From: Gonatopus flavifemur
Lineage: Eukaryota; Arthropoda; Insecta; Hymenoptera; Dryinidae
Direction of reading: 5' to 3'
Assembly (NCBI GenBank): GCA_018340375.1
Contig: JAFFJZ010000013.1
Location: 3,140,501 to 3,204,500, forward strand
DNA length: 64,000 nucleotides
A model generated the notes under the pieces. It searched no databases. It worked only from the letters and a program-made list of their open reading frames with translations, and was not told where the DNA came from. Made by a program: the position numbers and the translations under genes. Position 1 is the first letter of the stretch; each line of letters opens with the position of its first letter. Positions 33,391 to 44,051 of this stretch are shown one piece after another.

Positions 33391-33727
33391 AAGGGATCCT
33401 CTGTAATGGTGCGTTTCCTCTCTCAATTAATTCAATCAGAGAAATGTTGTTCCACTGTGAAGATAGTAAGTTTCATTGCTGAAGCAATAAACTTTGACCA
33501 GTAGTTGCACTGTGAAACATGTATTTATATTTATATATTTCCTCAAACATATAAAATTCTGAAAATTCATCGACAAGATCAATATTCTTGAGGTATTGTC
33601 AAGACAAGATCAAGATGATTCATCACAAGAATCATTCAAGAACAAGACGATATCATTATTTTCATATTTTCCAAGAACAAGACAATATTTCAGAAAATAT
33701 CGTATCGTCTCGTATTGTGGAAGCACT

Positions 33728-34852
33728 AGTATGAGCAGATCTTTCTTGTGAACTTTTCTCCTGTTTTTCATGTATAGAATTGATTAACTTATTCATTCAT
33801 CACAGAGAAGTTTCGGAATGTGGCTGGAGTTTGAATTGTTTATTGAACGAATTAGTGATCGAATAATGAAATAATCATCCATTCAAGGACCAACATATAC
33901 AATACATCTCCAAATCTTAAAATCTTGCAATATATTCTTCAAATGAAGTTTCAAGTCCCAAAGAGTCAGTTCGAGGACATAAATAACGATAATCGATGAC
34001 ATTTTGTGAGTTGGAATTCTTTGTTTTGTTTCTATAAGCGATTCAGACTTCAACAACATAGTTTCGCATGGTATTTTATGACATTGATAGTAGTTGGCTG
34101 TCGATTGAGGTTCATATGGTATATCCGCTGTGTCCTGGCTTATGAAGGGATATTGAATGAAACTTGAATCATTCTTCTTGAGCAGGGTTGTTTTATCCAT
34201 TTGAACATTTGCCTACAATTCTAGTTGGATGCAGAATCCTGTGGAGGAGTTTATGATTCAGTCTGTACAGAAATCATCAACTTTATTCGATATTATAAAA
34301 TCATGGTATATCAGACAGAATTCAGCCCTATTTATCTTTCGATTTTCCAAATGTACGAGCAGATCTTTCCCTTAAACTTTTCCCCTATTTTTTATATTCA
34401 TCTAATAGATAATCTCAACTCATCCATTCATCGTAGAGAAGTTTTGGAATGCTGCTGAAGTTTGAATCGTTTATTGAAAGGAATTAGTGGTTGAATAATG
34501 AAATACTCATCTGTTCCAGACCCAGAATCTTGCCATCAATTCTTCAAATGAAGTTTCAAGTCCCAAAGAGTTACTTTTAGAACATGATCAACAATGATTG
34601 ATGACATTTTATGAGTTTGAATTTTCGTTTTGTTTCTATAAACGATTCAGACTTTAACAAGATAGTTTTGAATGTTTATTTCATGACATCGATAGTAGTT
34701 GGCTGTCAGTCAAGGTTTATGGTACATCCGCTGTGTCCTGGCTTATAAAGGGATATTAAATAAACTTGAATCATTCTTCTTGAGCAGGGTTGTTTTATCC
34801 ATTTGAACATTCACCTACAATTCTAGTTGGATGGAGAATCCAGGAAAGGAGT
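33728..34852 (+). repeat. R-family tandem repeat (about 630-bp unit)
   Basis: Two consecutive units are visible: CAGAGAAGTTTCGGAATG at about 33803 and TAGAGAAGTTTTGGAATG at about 34433. Shared landmarks are AATGAAGTTTCAAGTCCCAAAGAGT, TTGGCTGTC, CCGCTGTGTCCTGGCTTAT and TTGAGCAGGGTTGTTTTATCC. The second unit is cut at 34852 and continues at 56817. It is non-coding, possibly a small satellite. Confidence 0.88.
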
Positions 34853-35846
34853 CCCTAGTGGAAATTAATCATATATGACCCATATTTGACCCATATATGA
34901 TCCAAACATGGAGCATATATGGGGCATATATGGTCATATATGTTTTGTGGGGATCATATATGTCCCATATATGTCCCATATATGCCCCATGAATGACATA
35001 TATATGACCCATATCTGTCCCATATATGTGGCCGAAGCTTCATCAGTGATACATATAAAGCATATATGGTACCGCGCGCAACATATATGTTTGCAGGAAA
35101 CGGTCAAAAACATATATGATTCATATTTGGTATAATCATTTGCTATGTATGGATCAATTCATATCGGATTTTCCAAGATTTCATAAATATTTTTGAAATG
35201 GTTATTCCGAATTCTCTGTTGGAAAATCTGAGATACGTATCATTAGTTTCTTTTTTTCTTATTCTATTATGATTTCAGGTTCACAACATATGTCGGAGTT
35301 CTTACTCTCTAAAACCCACTTTTTTCAAATGCCTGTATCTTGGAAAGCTTTCAATACAAGAAATTATGACCAAGGCATGGAACTTAGGATTTTGCCTCAA
35401 ATTTTTACAAAGTCAAGAGAAAATTTCTTCACAAGAATGTATTTTGCCGGTATTCGACGATGGAAGTGAAAAGAGTATTTCATTCAAATTCGAATACGTT
35501 TGATTTTCGAATTCCACAAGCAAAACTAATTTCTGGAACATAACGACAATTTTCGTTTCGTTCTGGAAAATGTTACTCCACGGCATTCGAGAGATCTAGA
35601 CGAAACAAGGGAGGCCTGAGGACTCCGCGTGCTCGATTATGCAAGATTTGTCATGCAGCATAGATACGAGACATTTCATGGACGGATTGATGTGTAATTT
35701 AAGTTATTGAGTTATCTTTTTTGTCTCGTTTCATTTATATTTCTTGAATGTCGTAGAAAATTACCATTTTCAGAACTGAACCGAAAGTATTGCTATGCAC
35801 CATAGATCAATCGTGGTTGTTGAATGAAAAAATTAACCCGTTGAGG

Positions 35847-36988
35847 TCACACTTCAAAGTACTCACGTAAAGGTTACACAGGGTCTTTCGGACCCCAAAC
35901 CAAAGCAACAGATGTCATTCACGCAGTCTTCCAAATATTGTTGCAGATTTCTCGGTAAAATTCACATCCCGGTGTCTTTGACAACAACAGAAGGCAGCAC
36001 AAATTAAAATTCATGACAAGCACTGTAAGCTAAGCTGACGAAAATTCTTGTCATAATTCCTCATAATTTCTTATTGTCCCAATTCATGGAGGAAATATGA
36101 GGAAGAACAATAGAACAAATAGAATTCCTCATATTTTCTCCATGAATTGGGACAATGAGAAATTATGAGAAATTATGGAAAAAATTTCCGTCAGGGTACG
36201 GAACCACAGACTCCCCCTAGAGCCTTTTGGACTCATGGTGATCTCAAAGTGCTGAGACTGTCCGAATCCGAATGAACTACCATTTTTACTCTCACCGTAG
36301 GAATTCCACTAGACACAAATTCGGAAAAAAAATTCCACTTGAATTTTTGAAAACTTCAGAAACAATCCTAACTTTTATGCCTGATTAGCAATTCTGTGTG
36401 TTGAGACCTTCTCGAGATATACGCATTCAAGAAGAACTGGATTTGTCAGAACTAAAAGCTCCGACACATTGTGAACGGGTGAACACAATAAACTAAAGGA
36501 GAGCAAACGAACAAATTCGACAAATATCCCATACTTTTCAACCAAGAATTCAAGAATAATTATTCTAAAAATATTGAGGAACTCATTGTGAATCTGACCT
36601 GCACTAACTCATATATGTTTCATATGTGATCCACAATTGTTGATCTACCGATTCGGAGTTCATATATGAGCCATATATGGTTTTCAAGAATAAGCGGGAG
36701 TTCATATACGTGGAAGGAGTCACTTCTTTCAAGCGACCGGCGGTGGCTCCAGTGAAAGGGGAATGGAGTCCGGTCCCAACGAACTGCGTTCAATTCTCGT
36801 AGGGGAGACTTTTTTTATACCCCTCAATAAATGGAAATGAATCATATATGGCTCATATATGGGTCATATATGGGTCATATATGGGTCATATATGGGTCAT
36901 ATATGGGTCATATATGGGTCATATATGGATCATATATGATTTATGTATGGGGCATTTGTGGGTCATATATGGTGCATTCCCACCAGGG
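35847..36988 (+). repeat. First of two tandem 1.1-kb units
   Basis: The unit begins TCACACTTCAAAGTAC and ends CATTCCCACCAGGG. It is repeated directly from 36989. The second unit is interrupted at 37386 by the LTR retroelement and resumes at 56127, ending at 56816. Each unit contains a foldback (36036-36200 and 37178-37340), with CATAATTCCTCATAAT / ATTATGAGAAATTATG arms and a CTGACG / CGTCAG boundary. The first unit documents the empty insertion site GGTGATCTCAAAG. Confidence 0.85.
36838..36975 (+). repeat. 11-bp minisatellite GGTCATATATG
   Basis: About eight to ten near-identical tandem copies of GGTCATATATG sit just inside the right terminal repeat of the first unit. Scattered copies lie at 34870-35115 and 56490-56810. 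Confidence 0.9.
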
Positions 36989-37386
36989 TCACACTTCAAA
37001 GTACTTACGTGAAGGTTACACAGGGTCTTTGGGACCCCAAACCAAAGCAACAGATGTCATTCACGCAGTCTTTCAAATATTGTCGCAGATTTCTCGGTAA
37101 AATTCACATCTCGGTGTCTTTGACAATAACAGAAGGCAGCACAAATCAAAATTCACGACAAGCACTGTAAGCTAAGCTGACAAAAATTTTTGTCATAATT
37201 CCTCATAATTCCTTATTGTCCCAATTCATGGGGAAAATATGAGGAAGAACAATTGAACAAATAGAATTCCTCATATTTTCTCCAAGAATTGGGACAATGA
37301 GAAATTATGAGAAATTATGACATGAATTTTCGTCAGGGTACGGAACCACAGACTCCCCTTAGAGCCTTTTGGACTCATGGTGATCT

Positions 37387-38777
37387 TGTGATGTTTTTAG
37401 AGAATCACAATTCAGAATAAACAACACAATTGTTCCTTAGGTTCATGAATGAGAGCCAGATTATGACACCAGTTCGTTTTAGGGTTGCAACGAACAAACC
37501 AGTGAAATGAAGACTATTTGTAGAGGATGACTGAAATTTGATTTATCTTGTATGGAACTCAAGTTGTTAATTAGACTCATTCAAACGAGCGAGAGGGACA
37601 CTCCCCATACAGAGAGCCGATTTGATTGTTGCTAACAAGTCAATTTATATATTCCTTTTATTCAGAAGTGATAAACTGGTAATGGAAAATTTGAAAAAGG
37701 AACACTCACTTTACCCAATTATGGAATGATTTCCATAGATTCCTCTCCCCTCAAGACTTCTCAAAATCAGTATGAATGATGAATTCCGGTTTTCACAATT
37801 TGTTTAATGACACTATTGTTGCGAGTCTGTTCACAATTCACAAATTTTGGATTTCCACAGTTCTTATGCTTCAATTTAATACCATATAGATAAATGAAAT
37901 GACCGCACATAAGTTCTTCTCACATACGTCCAAGACTTAAACGCGCACGGGACTTCGAAAAGCCGAGCGTAAACCACGACTTCAATTAGTATTCGAGAGT
38001 AAAGTTTTCTTCGTTCCAACTCTTCTCGTCAACTTCGACATCCCTTCTTCCAAGGTGAAGGCGTGTCGAAGATGATGGAGTTCTCTAATGAGCGACCACT
38101 TGGTCAGCTCTTTCCGTCTACACCGATGGCCGTCAACTGCATTCCTCCACGTATTGTTATGGGAAAGAAAATGGAATAAAATATTGAGTGCTGATAGCTG
38201 GAGATTTGAAACAGTGGTATCATTGAGTCTATATATCCTTTGCATGATGAAATGATAGATGAATTTCACATTATGACTTTCGGGAACGGAAATATTATAT
38301 TCCTATTCTATTATTTGAACGTTGAAATTCGATTTATTTGCAAAGTGATTCAATGGATAAAGTTTCAATTGAATTTGTTGGATTTCAGAATTTGAATTTG
38401 AATACAGGATATCATAATTTGTTGATATCCATCACCTCAGCATTGAAGGTGAAAGAAGGCAGAGGAAACAAAAGAAAATTTTGATCTCGGACACAATAGG
38501 TTGACCCGAAGAGTTTTTATACACTGGTTTCCAAGGTCAGTTGTCTCAACATTGACAGGTTTATGAGGGTGACTCGAAGTAAAAGGAAAAATGCAGGATG
38601 ACGGTCCATCAATATGAGTATGGCCGCACTTCCACTTCATAATGTGAAAATTCGATTATCCTCAAGACTGCTCTTCGAACATATTTATTTGATCAGAGAA
38701 GATAAAATTTCAAATGTTAAGGGAAATTCTCTGAATATATAGCAAAAAAAAAGAAAGAAATGGTACGGGACGTAAAA
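37387..38777 (-). repeat. 3' LTR
   Basis: Its partner is 54727-56122. Landmarks shared by both copies are GAGAGGGACACTCCCCATAC, ACGCGCACGGGACTTCGAAA and AATGGATAAAGTTTCAA. The sense-strand first bases are TTTTACG instead of TGTTACG in the 5' copy, a change at the terminus. Confidence 0.95.
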
Positions 38778-38790
38778 TCCCTCCTCCCTC
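38778..38790 (-). promoter_or_regulatory. Polypurine tract (plus-strand primer)
   Basis: The sense strand reads GAGGGAGGAGGGA directly against the inner edge of the 3' LTR, the place where retroelements prime plus-strand DNA synthesis. Confidence 0.85.
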
Positions 38791-39132
38791 ATTTCATCGT
38801 CGTCCCGACGATGCGATTGGTATATGAGTAGCAATCTTGAGTTCCAGCACCTCTCACAATGCTCAGACAATTCAAGACCCATAATCAATTGACAATATTC
38901 GAGGTTTCAAGACTTGAGGCGCTGGAAATATTATTCTCTCCACATTCACAATAAAAGGTATCGCAGTCTTCATGCGCGCTAGACAATTCACACGGTCTCT
39001 GCTATCATAATGTTCTACATTTGCGAAATCATTCCGCTTGTATTCTTTGTACGCTATTGTTTGACATTTGAGAACGGAATTTCGAAATTTCTGACGCAGG
39101 AATTGAAGAAGAAGAAGTTCATAATATATATA
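38791..39132. other. Short non-coding spacer inside LTR element
   Basis: I see no gene between the polypurine tract and the large foldback element. Confidence 0.5.
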
Positions 39133-40984
39133 CAGGGTGATTCAAAATTCCCGCACTCTTTTTTGGAAGTAGATTCCTGATGGAATTCTAAAACGATTTG
39201 TCCTTTTGCACAATGCTCTCCGACGCATAATTTCCGAAATATAATTAATTAAAGTTGACTAATTATGAGGTGGATCCATCGGTCATTCAGGAGCGTCATA
39301 ACAGAACAAGAGAGGAAGGTGCTTGTAGAGGGCGCTCATACGATCAGCTGATCGGTATAATCGATATGATTTACCAGCATACAAATTGGTAAATTTTCTA
39401 TGTAGAACGATTGAATTCGTCGACACTGTGGAAAAATTGATTATTGTCATGAATTCTTATCACGATATGCTGTAGGTGAAAGTTATAATTTCAGTGATGA
39501 TTTTTATTACGCAGACAAATGTAAAATGGTGTTATTTCGTAGGGATAGGGATTCAAGTGAGAGAAAGAAGTATAACTACTCGTTTTCAATCAGAATTTTC
39601 ATGTAAAGAAGAAAACATGACAATTTCCATTCATCCGATACCCAATTTGAACGGTTTGATTAGTAAGTTTAACACAAGAGATTGGATTCCGAATCCTGTA
39701 TTCTGATTGGTCGAGAATCAATGTATGTTAGATCAATCCTCGGCCGTTTCAAATGATTCTTCTGAAGAATGTGTTTTCGACTTATCCTAACCACAACATT
39801 GAACAATGATGAATTTATTCGAATTCACCCTTTTTACATCATTCGATGATTATAAAGATTTTATCGAACGTTAATAACTCACTTGAGATCACTCAAGATC
39901 ATTCATGTTTAAATCAAAATCTAATTCAAATGTGTGCAAGTTCGAGCGCGTTTCTACGTTTAGAAAATGTATTCGTCCTATAAAGGACGGATTTGGTTAA
40001 TCTTCAAAGACAATTCTTTTTCCATTTGAAATAACAATATGCCCTTTGGAGTCGTATGTGCTTTCAATGAAACTGTTCCGAGCTGTCACCTGATTGGTTG
40101 ATTCGTATCACGAATGATTGATTTAAGCTAAACAAACCGTATGTGATCACAATGTCAATCAAGTGCAATGATTGGGTCGTATACGATGTCACACCTCGTG
40201 TTTTCGTCAGAATTGATGGATTCTGCAAGTTGAAGTGAGTTATTAACGTTCGATAAACCCTTTATAATCATCGAATGATGTAAAAAGGGTGAATTCGAGT
40301 AAATTCATCATTGTTCAATGTTGTGGTTGGGATAAGTCGAAAACACATTCTTCAGAAGAATCATTTGAAACGGCCGAAGATTGATCTAACATACATTGAT
40401 TCTCGACCAATCAGAATACCGGATTCGGAATCCAATCTCTTGTGTTAAACTTACTAATCAAACCGTTCAAATTGGGTATCGAATGAATGAAAATTGTCAT
40501 GTTTTCTTTTTTACATGGAAATTCTGATTGAAAACGAGTAGTTATACTTCTTTCTCCCACTTGAATCCCTATCCCTACGAAATAACACTATTTTACATTT
40601 GTCTGCGTAATAAAAATCATTACTGAAATTACAACTTTCACCTACAGCATATCGTGATAAGAATTCATGACAATAATCAATTTTTCCACAGTGTCGACGA
40701 ATTCAATCGTTCTACATAGAAAATTTACCAATTCGTATGCTGCTAAATCGTATCGATTACACCGATCAGCTGATCGTATGAGCGCCCTCTGCAAGCACCT
40801 TCCTTTCTTGTTCTGTTATGACGTTCCTGAATGACCGATGGATCCACCTCATAATTGGTCGACTTTAATTAATTATATCTCGGAAATTATGCGTCGGAGA
40901 GCATTGTGCAAAAGGACAAATCGTTTTAGAATTTCATCAGGAATCTACTCCCAAAAAAGAGTGCGGGAATTTAGAATCAGCCTG
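39133..40984. mobile_element. Large foldback element, arms of about 750 bp
   Basis: The left arm 39133-39893 (starts CAGGGTGATTCAAAATTCCC) and the right arm, about 40232-40984 (ends GGGAATTTAGAATCAGCCTG), are complementary with few differences around a unique core of about 340 bp. Both outer flanks are TATATA runs, which may be the target duplication. There is no ORF of note. It lies between the F-box ORF and the 3' LTR, and so adds about 1.85 kb to the retroelement. Confidence 0.92.
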
Positions 40985-42146
40985 TATATATATATATGTA
41001 TGTATATATGAGTTTACATTTAACTTAGGGAGGATTATTCACCATCGTTACTATGAATTACTAAGGATCGTTTGGTCAGTCTATCTTGACAAAGGAGGTT
41101 TAGAAATGTATTCACATCGATCAAGATAGTCATCTCTTGTAAAAATCGATGATGTATTTTCCTCCCTCTCATCCCATTCTTTAGTTTCTATTATTGATAG
41201 TAATGAGATTCATCATACGGTTACCGTTGATGAATCATTCAATTTGAAAAGAAAAGGAAGTTCCAAACATGTTCATCGATAATTCCGACGAAGTCAATCA
41301 CCTCTCACATTGATCGAAGTTATTCAGAGGTACCTTTAGGCACCGGATCAATATGAATCGCTCAATTCTCGCAGTTCCAATCTCATTTCCCCTTTCCTTT
41401 CGACTCCTATCAAGCTATGCTCAGGTCTCTCTTATCTACAGGAATTTGATTGATTTATATTACTCCTATCAATGCATATTTTTATAATTATATACTTTCC
41501 ACGCATTGACCTAAGTCGCACAGAGATGCCTATTTCAGCACCAGGTCAATGTGTTCCACTTGGTGGTTCGATTCGTTACTCGTTTATAAGGAGAAAGAGG
41601 AGGAGGAAATGTTTTCCTTTAGGAAAATTCATTGATGGAAAGTCATTTATTCCCCACATTGATCAAAGTTATTCAGAAATGCTTTTCAGCATCGAATCAA
41701 CGTTGGGTCTCTCATCTTCGAGAAACGTTTTCCTTCTCCCCCTGTCATCCCGTGGCTATGATATGGCCAACATACGGATTTTATCCTTCAGAAGAACAAA
41801 AGTTGTTTGATCAAGTGTATAAATATTCTCGTGTTGAATCATATGTTTTTCGGGGATGATCCACCATTCGTGTTACTTGTCCATATTATCTGGGTAATCC
41901 ATATTATATGGATCTGAGAAGGAAAATGCATGTCACGCTCATTAACAGTCGGTCGTGCCGAAGTGCAGTTGCACTGATTAATGAAAGTTCATTTCTGATT
42001 CGAAATTAATGGTAGATCATCCCTGCAAACGTGCTTAATCATTACAGGTACCTTCTGTTTTTTTTTTTATTTCCTACTTGCTTGTGGTCCTTTGGCATGG
42101 AGCGAATGTTGATCTTCGGCTGATGTTATCCCTTGGTACTTGGTGT
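40985..42146. other. Region 3' of the F-box ORF
   Basis: No gene is recognised. On the sense (minus) strand an A-rich run (AAATAAAAAAAAAAAA) occurs about 75-90 nt after the F-box stop, near 42060-42075. It may be a fossil poly(A) tail or simply an A-tract with a polyadenylation-like AATAAA. Confidence 0.5.
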
Positions 42147-43871
42147 TTACTGGTACAGCGGCGATGTCCTCCTCTCGTATCTGATATTGAGGTAGAAGTT
42201 CATTTTATCGCGCTTATAGCGCATTGCGGATGTTCCTCCAAGGAATATGTCTCTTGTAAAGGTTGGTCGGCTCCCACGCAACAACGTGATCGCACAGTCG
42301 ACCACCGGCCGTCTCATCGCTGTGCACGCTTCAAGATCCAGGCATCTCAGATTTGTATTTCGCCGCAGGAGCGTGATCACGTCCTCGTCAATGATACCGT
42401 GATTGTCTCGGCATTCAACACTCTCCAAACTGGTGAACCCCCGCAGACAATGACCATCCACGTCCGGATGTGGGTTGTTTATATTTAGCACCCGTAATCT
42501 TTTCAGGCGCACCAAATCATCTAGGCCACCTACTCCCTGTATATTCGTGCACCCGCATAGATCTAGTTCTTCGAACAAGTGTAGCTCTCTTCCGATATCC
42601 ATTACTACGCTGGAATTGACCCATCCGCAGAATGTCAGATGCAGGCATACGATGTCCTTGTACACTCGAGGGAGAGAAGGCGCAGCTGGTCCCACTGGCA
42701 GCTCCACCCAATCACCAACCTCGCCCTGTTGTTCCTCCTCGTCTTCCGGTTCCGGTGGCAGGGGAATGGTGAAATGACATAGATGGAACTTGATAGTTCG
42801 CACCGTTTCACCCAAAATTTTGTTTTCCAGGAGTGGCCCCAGCACCTGTTGGTCTCTTAGATTTCTGCAGTCTCTGATTTCAAGGCAATTTAATCCCTTT
42901 GCCTGGAGGAGCAGCACTGCCAGACTTTCAGATCTCAAGATGTTGCAACGCGCGAACAGGAGGGAGTCCAACTCGCGTGCCATCCGTTTCAACGCCTGGC
43001 CTGTGATGTCATTATCTGTCATGTGTATGGTGGTGATTATTGGGTTCTTTGTTATTATTTTTTCTAGTCCAGGATCCACTGGTCCGCGGCAACGTCCCAA
43101 TTTCATGCTGGTCAGGCACCCCATTCCTTCAGCCAATCTGTCCAGGAGTCCTGGCCTGATGGTAGTCCCGGTGGTATTCATGATTTTTAGACCAGGGCAC
43201 AGCCTCGCTACGATGGTGAGCACTTGTGGTCCAATATACTCGCTCCTCTGAGGGTCTGTGATTATCAGAGCCTCCAGATTCGGGCAGCGTTCAGCAACCC
43301 AGCGCACCTGGGACGAATAGATGTTCCCAATATCGCTCCATCGCCAATCGGTTAGGTCCAACTTTCGATCATTCCGATGGGAATCCAGGCTGCCAAGCCT
43401 CCACTTGTGGCAGACGAACTCCGCCCTGGATCGGTCCTCGTATGTCAGGTAGCTGAACATCTTTCCCAGAACCTCGATTGGTAAGTCGCTGGCTACACAT
43501 GCCGAGACCAGTCCATGACCATTGCCTGATGGTAATGGCGATGGTTGTCCTTGCTTATTCTGCCCTCCAGATGTCGTCGGGTCTTCTGGGTTACGTTTCG
43601 GTCTCTTCCTCTCATTCCACGGGTCTGCAGCCTCCACAACCAGCTTCCGTTTGTATAACACTAGCTCCCGTGTCTGCGCCCAAGCCAACGCCTCATTTCG
43701 TTTTTCCGAGTCAGGAAAGCACACAAACGCCTGCTTTGACACCTTCTGTTTCTTGAAGATCATCTTCCATGCTCCGAAATCCTTGAACATGGTCATTAGG
43801 TTTCGTTCTTTGACTCCAAAGGCCAGTCTTCCCACATACAAGCGTTCTCCCTGTTCCTGTCCAGGCTCCAT
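42147..43871 (-). CDS. RRM + F-box + LRR protein inside retroelement
   Basis: This 574-aa ORF starts at a real ATG (43869-43871) and has no break. Residues about 9-82 form an RRM: RLYVGRLAF (RNP2) and KQAFVCF (RNP1). After a polar linker, residues about 129-178 form an F-box (LPIEVLGKMFSYLTYEDRSR, then VCHKW). From about 190 to 540, leucine-rich repeats follow (CPNLEALIITD, CPGLKIMN, LTSMKLGRC, LNCLEIRDC, LEELDLCGC, LRCLDLEAC). F-box proteins usually recruit substrates to SCF ubiquitin ligases through such repeats. An RRM would add RNA binding. The gene is intronless, visibly GC-richer than the DNA around it, in the same orientation as gag-pol-env, and lies between env and the 3' LTR. It could be a captured host gene, a virus-borne accessory gene or a retrocopy inserted later. 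Confidence 0.85.
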   Translation of the reverse strand: MEPGQEQGERLYVGRLAFGVKERNLMTMFKDFGAWKMIFKKQKVSKQAFVCFPDSEKRNEALAWAQTRELVLYKRKLVVEAADPWNERKRPKRNPEDPTTSGGQNKQGQPSPLPSGNGHGLVSACVASDLPIEVLGKMFSYLTYEDRSRAEFVCHKWRLGSLDSHRNDRKLDLTDWRWSDIGNIYSSQVRWVAERCPNLEALIITDPQRSEYIGPQVLTIVARLCPGLKIMNTTGTTIRPGLLDRLAEGMGCLTSMKLGRCRGPVDPGLEKIITKNPIITTIHMTDNDITGQALKRMARELDSLLFARCNILRSESLAVLLLQAKGLNCLEIRDCRNLRDQQVLGPLLENKILGETVRTIKFHLCHFTIPLPPEPEDEEEQQGEVGDWVELPVGPAAPSLPRVYKDIVCLHLTFCGWVNSSVVMDIGRELHLFEELDLCGCTNIQGVGGLDDLVRLKRLRVLNINNPHPDVDGHCLRGFTSLESVECRDNHGIIDEDVITLLRRNTNLRCLDLEACTAMRRPVVDCAITLLRGSRPTFTRDIFLGGTSAMRYKRDKMNFYLNIRYERRTSPLYQ

Positions 43872-44051
43872 ATTTCTTTATCTACGGATCAAAGTGCAAA
43901 TTAGCTATGTTTGTTTTCAAAGGAAGATATTTGAGAAGATTTCAAAATTATTTTCCAGTTCAAATTATTCAGATCCAAGTTGTTCAGAAATGTCATCCGT
44001 GACACTGAATCTGAGCTGATGATGTTGTCTAGATTGATTTTAAATGAGATT

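Larger units (their letters stand above)
26115..33727. mobile_element. 7.6-kb TIR-bounded insertion
   Basis: The left end is AGTGCTTCCGCAAGATTCGAGA. The right end, as reverse complement, is AGTGCTTCCACAATACGAGACG. Both ends continue into CTTGTC-rich subterminal sequence. R-family sequence runs straight on across the two ends when compared with the unbroken unit near 34310-34370. No transposase belonging to this element was recognised. The interior is filled with other elements, so it may be non-autonomous. Confidence 0.65.

Noticed and set aside
36838..36975. ORF of repeated Ile/Trp/Gly/Ser residues over the ATATATG array
   Set aside because: It is a by-product of the 11-bp minisatellite, with no start context or domain.
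37387..38777. Apparent 60-95-codon ORFs repeated at 37982-38269 and 55376-55615
   Set aside because: They lie within the two LTRs and match each other only because the LTRs are homologous. No domain is visible.
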